In this document: positions 1-4,681 of the stretch, piece after piece
Numbering within the stretch: position 1 is the first letter of the stretch
Layout: each line of letters begins with the position of its first letter
NCBI GenBank assembly: GCA_913061335.1
Contig: CAJXTP010000191.1
Span: forward strand, 1-5,840
Origin: an uncultured Loktanella sp.
Lineage (GTDB): Bacteria > Pseudomonadota > Alphaproteobacteria > Rhodobacterales > Rhodobacteraceae
Length of the DNA stretch: 5,840 nt
Reading direction: 5' to 3'
Position numbers and translations under genes: made by a program
Notes under the pieces: generated by a model
Database searches by the model: none
The model's input: the letters and a program-made list of their open reading frames with translations, nothing else
Told to the model about the DNA's origin: nothing

Positions 1-16
1 TGTGTATAAGAGACAG
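1..16 (+). other. Tn5/Nextera mosaic-end adapter remnant
   Basis: The first 16 bases, TGTGTATAAGAGACAG, match the 3' 16 bases of the 19-bp Tn5 mosaic end used in Nextera tagmentation libraries (AGATGTGTATAAGAGACAG). The match is exact and lies at the very edge of the sequence. Untrimmed adapter is therefore far more likely than a genomic Tn5 end. Genomic sequence should be taken to begin at about position 17. Any reading frame running through these bases is artificial. Confidence 0.95.
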
Positions 17-184
17 ACCTTGAAGAACCTCGACCTCAATACATCGCCGAAAACTTCCGATGACCGGTAAATTGATCTCGCTAACCGCGCTCTCCCATCA
101 GGTCGCTACCAACAGATCATTCGAAATGACGAATTTTACATCCCCGAAAAACTGCGCTTCGTAGTCATTGGCTGCCCCGATTGA
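17..184 (+). pseudogene. 3' fragment of an unrecognised gene, interrupted by an in-frame stop
   Basis: The frame of positions 17-184 reads like real coding sequence. Many codons end in C (ctc, cgc, tac, atc, ttc, gtc), as in the neighbouring genes. The product includes IDLANRALPSGRYQQI followed by RNDEFYIPEKLRFVVIG and ends at TGA 182-184. It is broken by TAA at 68-70. Upstream of that stop the same frame gives TLKNLDLNTSPKTSDDR, while another frame gives DLEEPRPQYIAENFR and stops at TGA 61-63. The true upstream frame cannot be decided. It may be a decayed gene, the tail of one gene followed by a remnant of another, or a coding 3' end carrying a sequencing or assembly error next to the adapter. 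I do not recognise the family. The 5' end lies outside the contig. Confidence 0.35.
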
Positions 185-194
185 AGTCGTAGAA

Positions 195-482
195 ATGAAA
201 GGCGTCACGGCGAACGACAACGCCGTTATAATGGCATTCATTCTGTCACTTCTTACCAACTTCGCTCAAGTCAAATGCGTTGATTACTGTGCAACATCCG
301 GGTTTCGTTATTCAAGGCCGCTCAGATTTCTAGACAAAACAGGCTTTGATAATTTGTTTTGGTTTAGTAAATCATACGGAATGATGCAGGATGCATCATC
401 GCAGTTGCTTGGTTGGGATAGCCCGCGACGTTATTATTTAAGCCTCCGTAACACCCATTCACTGTCAGATGTCATTCAGTGA
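195..482 (+). CDS. small hypothetical protein, doubtful
   Basis: An open frame of 95 residues begins at ATG 195 and ends at TGA 480-482. The frame stays open upstream to a TTG at 168, but the ATG is preferred because a weak GAAG (183-186) sits 8 bases before it. The product has one hydrophobic stretch near its start (AVIMAFILSLLTNFA, roughly residues 9-23) that might be a signal or membrane segment. An aromatic-rich, probably soluble part follows, with FDNLFWFSKSYG and SPRRYYLSL. I recognise no domain. Codon choice is acceptable but less C-ending than in icd. It follows directly on an interrupted coding fragment, so it could be the shifted continuation of that decayed gene and not an independent gene. 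It might also be chance. Confidence 0.25.
   Translation: MKGVTANDNAVIMAFILSLLTNFAQVKCVDYCATSGFRYSRPLRFLDKTGFDNLFWFSKSYGMMQDASSQLLGWDSPRRYYLSLRNTHSLSDVIQ
381..399. repeat. perfect 8-bp inverted repeat with 3-base spacer
   Basis: ATGATGCA (381-388) is followed by GGA and then its exact complement TGCATCAT (392-399). It lies inside the doubtful 195-482 frame. No T-tract follows, so it is not a terminator. Possibilities are a protein binding site, part of a decayed mobile sequence, or chance. Confidence 0.4.
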
Positions 483-681
483 AACATGAGTTCACCTGAC
501 GCTCTCTTTTGTCTTCTGCGGGGCCACACAAATCTAAAGTCGTTTTATTGGCACTGGTCAGGTCGACATCACGATTAATCGCGCCTCGCGATAGAAATAT
601 TCAGCATACAACGGTATACAGTCTTTTCATGGCCTACGTATTGCGCTATGGAGCGGACAAATTAGTAACCGGAGACGAACA
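483..681 (+). promoter_or_regulatory. leader region of icd, promoter not resolved
   Basis: This is about 200 bases with no convincing gene on either strand. It should carry the icd promoter, because nothing upstream forms a clear operon with icd. The best sigma-70-like pair I can find is weak: TTGTCT (509-514) with TCTAAA (533-538) at an 18-base spacing, about four of six matches in each box. A second -35-like TTGGCA (548-553) has no good -10 partner. The end of the region carries the icd ribosome binding site GGAG (671-674), seven bases before the ATG at 682. No operator or riboswitch is recognisable. Confidence 0.35.
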
Positions 682-1890
682 ATGTCAAAGATTAAGGTCG
701 CAAACCCCATCGTCGAGCTCGACGGCGATGAAATGACACGCATCATTTGGGATTTCATCAAGCAAAAGCTGATCCTGCCCTATCTGGACGTTGATCTAAA
801 GTATTACGATCTTGCCATGGAAGTCCGTGACGAGACCAATGACCAAATCACAATCGACGCGGCGCATGCGATCCAAAAATACGGTGTTGGCGTCAAATGT
901 GCGACGATCACACCTGATGAACAGCGCGTTGAAGAATTCGGCCTCAAAGAAATGTGGCGTTCACCAAACGGCACCATCCGTAACATCCTTGGCGGTGTTG
1001 TGTTCCGTGCGCCGATCATCTGTTCCAACGTCCCGCGCCTTGTGCCGGGTTGGACACAACCGATTGTCATTGGACGCCACGCATTTGGCGACCAATATAA
1101 AGCAACCGATTTCTTGATGCCTGGCCCCGGTCAACTGACAATGAAATTTGTGGGCGAAGACGGTAACGTTATTGAAAAAGTAGTCTACGACGCACCTGCG
1201 GCTGGCGTGGCGATGGGCATGTATAACCTCGACGGCTCGATCATCGACTTTGCGCGTGCATCGATGAACTATGGCCTGAAAATGGGCTGGCCTGTGTACC
1301 TGTCCACCAAGAACACTATCCTAAAGGCCTATGATGGGCGCTTTAAGGATCTATTCGCCAAGGTGTTTGAGGAAGAATTCGCAGATAAATTCAAAGCGGC
1401 TGGCATCACATATGAGCACCGCTTGATCGATGACATGGTCGCGGCAGCGATGAAATGGTCCGGCGGGTTTGTCTGGGCTTGTAAAAACTACGACGGCGAC
1501 GTGCAGTCAGATACAGTGGCGCAAGGCTTTGGCTCACTCGGCTTGATGACATCGCAGTTGATGACGCCAGATGGCAAAGTCGTCGAAGCAGAAGCAGCGC
1601 ACGGCACAGTGACACGTCACTACCGTCAGCACCAAGCCGGACAAGCGACATCAACCAACTCCATTGCGTCGATCTTCGCATGGACTGGTGGATTGAAGCA
1701 CCGCGCCAAGCTGGATGAAAACACGCAGCTGATGAACTTTGCCGAAACATTGGAAAAAATCGTCGTGGACACAGTCGAGTCCGGCTCAATGACCAAAGAC
1801 TTGGCTCTGCTGGTAGGCCCTGATCAGAAATGGCTGACCACTGAAGGCTTCTTGGAGAAAATCAGCGAGAATCTTAACGCTGCAATGTAA
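682..1890 (+). CDS. icd: NADP-dependent isocitrate dehydrogenase
   Basis: It converts isocitrate to 2-oxoglutarate and CO2 with reduction of NADP+, in the cytoplasmic TCA cycle. At 402 residues it belongs to the homodimeric NADP-IDH subfamily shared by alphaproteobacteria and eukaryotes (human IDH1 type), not the E. coli Icd type. Visible active-site residues are T77 in TITPDE, S94 and R100 in SPNGTIRN, R109, R132 in GRHAFGDQY with Y139, K210 in STKNTI, and metal-binding D250, D273 and D277 around LIDDMV and KNYDGDVQSD. The NADP site is H307 and R312 in HGTVTRHYR. All key residues are present and the length is normal. The ATG is set by GGAG seven bases upstream and by the canonical N-terminus MSKIKVANPIVELDGDEMTR. 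It appears monocistronic, because a strong terminator follows. Family-level identification is certain by sequence resemblance. Confidence 0.98.
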   Translation: MSKIKVANPIVELDGDEMTRIIWDFIKQKLILPYLDVDLKYYDLAMEVRDETNDQITIDAAHAIQKYGVGVKCATITPDEQRVEEFGLKEMWRSPNGTIRNILGGVVFRAPIICSNVPRLVPGWTQPIVIGRHAFGDQYKATDFLMPGPGQLTMKFVGEDGNVIEKVVYDAPAAGVAMGMYNLDGSIIDFARASMNYGLKMGWPVYLSTKNTILKAYDGRFKDLFAKVFEEEFADKFKAAGITYEHRLIDDMVAAAMKWSGGFVWACKNYDGDVQSDTVAQGFGSLGLMTSQLMTPDGKVVEAEAAHGTVTRHYRQHQAGQATSTNSIASIFAWTGGLKHRAKLDENTQLMNFAETLEKIVVDTVESGSMTKDLALLVGPDQKWLTTEGFLEKISENLNAAM

Positions 1891-1899
1891 GCATATGCT
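1890..1899. repeat. 10-bp perfect palindrome at the icd stop
   Basis: AGCATATGCT is self-complementary over 10 bases and includes the last base of the icd stop codon. It lies 16 bases before the terminator stem. There is no loop, so it would act as a dyad in DNA and not as an RNA hairpin. It is short enough to be chance. Confidence 0.25.
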
Positions 1900-1915
1900 A
1901 AATGACGAGGAAATC

Positions 1916-1943
1916 GGGGCTGGTGCAAACTGGCCCCTTTTTT
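1916..1943 (+). terminator. rho-independent terminator of icd
   Basis: Stem GGGGCTGGT (1916-1924) pairs with ACTGGCCCC (1929-1937) over nine pairs, two of them G-U. It is closed by a GCAA tetraloop (1925-1928), a stable GNRA-type loop, and is followed at once by six T (1938-1943). It sits 26 bases after the icd stop codon and before the SMR gene's ribosome binding site. The SMR gene therefore depends either on leakage through this hairpin or on a promoter in the 35 bases after it. Confidence 0.88.
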
Positions 1944-1978
1944 GTGTCCTCATTAACGGCTAGCGTCGGCGCAACAAT

Positions 1979-1985
1979 GGAGGGG
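1979..1985 (+). promoter_or_regulatory. ribosome binding site that fixes the SMR start
   Basis: GGAGGGG contains the strong core GGAGG (1979-1983), five bases before the ATG at 1989. The alternative in-frame ATG at 1977 overlaps this element and has no Shine-Dalgarno sequence of its own. The in-frame ATG at 1902 lies before the icd terminator, so a protein starting there would have to translate through the hairpin. Both are therefore rejected in favour of 1989. Confidence 0.85.
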
Positions 1986-1988
1986 CAG

Positions 1989-2324
1989 ATGCCACAACAC
2001 TATATCTTTCTGCTCTTTGCGATCATCGCAGAAACCATCGGCACCACTGCCCTGCAGGCAAGCGCGCAGTTCACCAAGTTTTGGCCTGCGTCTATTTGTG
2101 TCGTCTCCTATGCGGCGTCGTTCTATCTTATGGCGCTTGCACTAAAAGTGATCCCCGTTGGCATCGCCTATGCGCTTTGGTCGGGCGTTGGAATCGTTAT
2201 GATTGCGATCATTGGGTTTATAGCCTTTGGGCAAAAGCTCGATTTTCCGGCTGTTGCGGGTATGGGGCTAATCCTTGTTGGAATTCTGGTAATTCACCTA
2301 TTTTCAAGCAGCGCGACCCACTAA
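1989..2324 (+). CDS. SMR-family multidrug/cation efflux protein, EmrE-like
   Basis: This 111-residue inner-membrane protein has four predicted hydrophobic helices (about residues 5-22, 32-52, 57-79 and 86-105). It closely resembles E. coli EmrE. Shared features are the essential proton/substrate glutamate E15 in AETIGTT, Y41, the block GIAYALWSGVGIV with Y61, W64 and G66-V67-G68, and the FGQKLDFPA loop before helix 4. Members work as antiparallel dimers that exchange protons for quaternary ammonium or other cationic compounds. The GIAYALWSGVG block places it with the Qac/EmrE subtype and not with the guanidinium exporters, though the real substrate cannot be read from sequence. The position of EmrE K22 is Q23 here and that of E25 is A26. 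The gene sits alone between two housekeeping genes. Its promoter is unclear. Confidence 0.93.
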   Translation: MPQHYIFLLFAIIAETIGTTALQASAQFTKFWPASICVVSYAASFYLMALALKVIPVGIAYALWSGVGIVMIAIIGFIAFGQKLDFPAVAGMGLILVGILVIHLFSSSATH

Positions 2325-2328
2325 CCAA

Positions 2329-2346
2329 GATGGGTTAAAACCCATC
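2329..2346. repeat. palindrome after the SMR gene, possibly a dispersed intergenic repeat
   Basis: GATGGGT (2329-2335) pairs with ACCCATC (2340-2346) around a four-base TAAA loop, starting four bases after the SMR stop. On the minus strand the element reads GTAGGATGGG followed by its complement. No T-run follows, so it is a poor rho-independent terminator, although it could stabilise the 3' end of the SMR transcript. From memory, palindromes of the GTAGGATGGG type are common between genes in Rhodobacteraceae, which would make this a REP-like repeat. I cannot count copies from one window. Confidence 0.55.
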
Positions 2347-2441
2347 CTACGGATTTGCCCTTCCCTTTCAGCGCTTGCCGCGTTATTCGCGCGCAACTGC
2401 CGCAGTCCGGCATCCGTCCCAACCGCTAGAAAGCTCACCTC

Positions 2442-4262
2442 ATGGAAATCCGTAACGTCGCTATTATCGCCCACGTTGACCACGGCAAAACAACGCTCGT
2501 CGATGAACTACTAAAGCAATCTGGTGTGTACCGTGCAAACGAAGCCACGCAAGAACGCGCGATGGACAGCAATGATATTGAACGCGAACGCGGCATCACC
2601 ATTCTTGCAAAGAATACGTCTGTTGAATGGAAAGGTGTCCGTATCAACATCGTTGACACACCTGGCCACGCAGATTTTGGCGGTGAAGTTGAACGCATCC
2701 TGTCGATGGTTGACGGTGTTGTGCTGCTTGTTGACGCTGCAGAAGGTGCGATGCCACAGACCAAATTCGTAACATCTAAAGCGCTGGCTCTTGGCCTGCG
2801 CCCGATCGTCGTTGTGAACAAAGTCGACAAAGCAGACGGCGACCCAGACAATGCGGTCAACGAAGTGTTTGACCTTTTCGCAGCACTTGAAGCAGACGAC
2901 GACCAGCTTGATTTCCCAACCATGTTTGCCTCTGGCCGCGCTGGCTGGTGTGACAAAGACCTCGACGGACCTCGCAAGGACCTTGACGCGTTGTTCGACC
3001 TTATTGTTGAGCACGTCCCAGCCCCAGCGCAATTGTCTCGCCGCGATGAGAAATTCCAGATGTTGGCAACAACACTGTCCGCCGACCCATTCATCGGTCG
3101 TATCCTGACAGGTCGTGTTGAAGCAGGCACACTGCGCGCGGGTGACACCATCAAGTCAATGACCCGCGACGGCGAAAAGATCGAGCAATTCCGCGTCTCT
3201 AAAATCCTCGCGTTCCGTGGCCTTAGCCAAACAGGCATCGAGGTCGCAGAAGCTGGCGACATCGTCACAATCGCAGGCATGACCAAAGCAACGGTTGCCG
3301 ACACGCTGTGCGATCCGTCCATTGACGTGCCCCTGCCCGCGCAACCGATTGATCCGCCAACCATTACGGTGACGTTCGGGATCAACGACAGCCCATTGGC
3401 TGGCAAAGACGGCAAAAAAGTTCAGTCGCGCGTTATCCGTGACCGTCTGGCCAGAGAATGTGAAGTCAACGTTGCGATCAAAATTGCTGACACCCCTGGT
3501 GGCGATGCGTTCGAGGTTTCAGGCCGCGGCGAATTGCAAATGGGTGTTCTGATCGAAAACATGCGCCGCGAAGGGTTCGAGCTTTCGATCTCGCGCCCGC
3601 AGGTTATTTTCACGCATGTTGACGGCGTCCGCCACGAACCAGTAGAAGAAGTCACCATCGATGTTGATGACGAATACACTGGCTCCGTTGTTGAAAAGAT
3701 CACTGGCCCACGCAAAGGCGAGCTGTTGGAAATGAAGCCAGCTGGTGCAGGCAAAACCCGCATCATCGCGTTGGTCCCGTCACGTGGCCTTATCGGCTAT
3801 CACGGCGAATTCCTGACCGACACACGCGGTTCCGGCGTTTTGAACCGCCTGTTCCACGGCACGGTCCCCTACAAAGGTGCGATCCAAGGTCGCCGTCAGG
3901 GCGTTCTGATTTCGATGGGAAGCGGTACATCCGTTTCCTTCGCATTGTGGAAGCTCGAAGATCGCGGCAAGATGTTCATCGGCGCGCAGGCACCGGTCTA
4001 TCAAGGCATGATCATCGGCGAACACAGCCGTGAAAACGATCTTGAAGTGAACCCTTTGAAGGGCAAGCAGCTGACCAACGTACGTGCATCCGGTACAGAT
4101 GAAGCAGTGCGTTTGACGACGCCTGTGACAATGTCTCTGGAACAAGCGATTGCTTACATCGACGACGACGAATTGGTTGAAGTCACGCCAAACGCGATCC
4201 GTTTGCGTAAGCGTTATCTTGATCCGATCGAACGTAAGCGTCGGTCACGCTCAGTAGGCTAA
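2442..4262 (+). CDS. typA: ribosome-associated translational GTPase TypA/BipA
   Basis: This 606-residue protein is the usual length for TypA/BipA, an EF-G-like GTPase that binds the ribosome and supports 50S assembly and growth under stress or cold. GTPase motifs are complete: G1 AHVDHGKT (10-17), G2 RGITI (50-54), G3 DTPGH (72-76), G4 NKVD (126-129) and G5-like SGRAGW (164-169). A beta-barrel domain follows at about 200-290, then EF-G III/V-like domains, with SGRGELQMGVLIE near 365. The TypA-specific C-terminal domain includes SRGLIGYHGEFLTDTRGSG, and the end is basic (RKRYLDPIERKRRSRS). The ATG gives the canonical MEIRNVAIIAHVDHGKT. Its Shine-Dalgarno is poor: only AGAAAG lies at a workable distance. 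It is a single gene closed by a strong hairpin. The long open frames on the opposite strand inside it are coding shadows. Confidence 0.98.
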   Translation: MEIRNVAIIAHVDHGKTTLVDELLKQSGVYRANEATQERAMDSNDIERERGITILAKNTSVEWKGVRINIVDTPGHADFGGEVERILSMVDGVVLLVDAAEGAMPQTKFVTSKALALGLRPIVVVNKVDKADGDPDNAVNEVFDLFAALEADDDQLDFPTMFASGRAGWCDKDLDGPRKDLDALFDLIVEHVPAPAQLSRRDEKFQMLATTLSADPFIGRILTGRVEAGTLRAGDTIKSMTRDGEKIEQFRVSKILAFRGLSQTGIEVAEAGDIVTIAGMTKATVADTLCDPSIDVPLPAQPIDPPTITVTFGINDSPLAGKDGKKVQSRVIRDRLARECEVNVAIKIADTPGGDAFEVSGRGELQMGVLIENMRREGFELSISRPQVIFTHVDGVRHEPVEEVTIDVDDEYTGSVVEKITGPRKGELLEMKPAGAGKTRIIALVPSRGLIGYHGEFLTDTRGSGVLNRLFHGTVPYKGAIQGRRQGVLISMGSGTSVSFALWKLEDRGKMFIGAQAPVYQGMIIGEHSRENDLEVNPLKGKQLTNVRASGTDEAVRLTTPVTMSLEQAIAYIDDDELVEVTPNAIRLRKRYLDPIERKRRSRSVG

Positions 4263-4269
4263 ATAAAAT

Positions 4270-4302
4270 GGCGCGATCCTTTATCAGGGTCGCGCCTTTT
4301 TT
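4270..4302 (+). terminator. terminator of typA, probably bidirectional
   Basis: GGCGCGATCCT (4270-4280) pairs with AGGGTCGCGCC (4286-4296) through 11 pairs, one of them T-G, around the five-base loop TTATC. Six T (4297-4302) follow on the plus strand, seven bases after the typA stop. On the minus strand the same stem is followed by ATTTTATTTA (complement of 4260-4269), which is T-rich enough to stop transcripts arriving from the DUF1330 gene. One hairpin thus probably serves both convergent units. Confidence 0.92.
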
Positions 4303-4350
4303 CTGCTATCTTTAGGATGGCACCACGTGCGCGCCCCCCCAAACCTTGTC

Positions 4351-4379
4351 CGCTGACAATTACCTGCTCGTGTCAGGCG
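4351..4379 (-). other. imperfect hairpin downstream of the DUF1330 gene
   Basis: CTGACA (4353-4358) and TGTCAG (4371-4376) are complementary across a 12-base loop. Flanking CGC/GCG could extend the stem with one bulged base. On the minus strand it lies 17 bases beyond the DUF1330 stop. No T-tract follows in that direction, so termination is more likely at the stronger shared hairpin at 4270-4296. It may only protect the mRNA 3' end, or it may be chance. Confidence 0.25.
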
Positions 4380-4396
4380 ATACGTCTAGCTTGCGC

Positions 4397-4681
4397 TTAA
4401 ATTTCCTCAACGATGACCAATTCACGTTGACTGGCACCTTTGGCAAACCCAAGTGCCTCTTGATAGGCTGGCGAATTATAGCAGTCATGTGCGACGCTTA
4501 GGCTCGGAAAACGGGCCACGACATTGCGCGGACGTGCCAGCCCTTCCAATTGTTCAAACGCGCCACCGCGGGCCAAGAAAACCCCGCCGTGATCTGCAAT
4601 CGCAACAGTCGCACGCTTCGCATATTCGCCATAAGCCGCCTCGTCACTCACCGTGACATGGGCAATCCAAAGTGCAGTCAT
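4397..4681 (-). CDS. DUF1330 family protein
   Basis: This 94-residue soluble protein resembles the DUF1330 family, small ferredoxin-like (dimeric alpha/beta barrel) proteins of unknown biochemical function. Typical marks are the WIAHVTVSDEAAYGEYA strand-helix start, GGVFLARGG (32-40), RPRNVVARFPS (50-60), the YNSPAYQEA segment (68-76), and the closing VIVEE strand. There is no signal peptide or membrane segment. The start is well supported: ATG 4681 shares its A with the alaS stop codon (TAATG), and GGAGGG at 4691-4696 inside the alaS 3' end lies nine bases upstream. It is therefore very likely cotranscribed and translationally coupled with alaS. That arrangement suggests steady low-cost expression and does not show a role in tRNA charging. 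Confidence 0.88.
   Translation of the reverse strand: MTALWIAHVTVSDEAAYGEYAKRATVAIADHGGVFLARGGAFEQLEGLARPRNVVARFPSLSVAHDCYNSPAYQEALGFAKGASQRELVIVEEI

Noticed and set aside
509..736. 75-codon plus-strand frame overlapping the icd start
   Set aside because: It begins with TTG without a Shine-Dalgarno sequence, runs into icd in another frame, and its product shows no domain.
804..1789. Open frames on the minus strand and in other plus frames inside icd
   Set aside because: They overlap a full-length enzyme gene with all active-site residues and have no recognisable product or ribosome binding site.
1902..1988. N-terminal extension of the SMR protein from ATG 1902 or ATG 1977
   Set aside because: The extension would run through the icd terminator hairpin. 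The strong GGAGG at 1979-1983 points to ATG 1989, and the resulting 111 residues match the family length.
2435..3415. Long open frame of 326 codons opposite typA, plus 2511-3032 and others on that strand
   Set aside because: They lie opposite a complete, conserved GTPase gene and their products are low-complexity, Ser/Arg-rich or otherwise unlike any protein. They follow from the codon pattern of typA.
4334..4340. Run of seven C as a phase-variable tract
   Set aside because: It is non-coding, short, and not placed in a promoter spacer, since both flanking genes end toward it.
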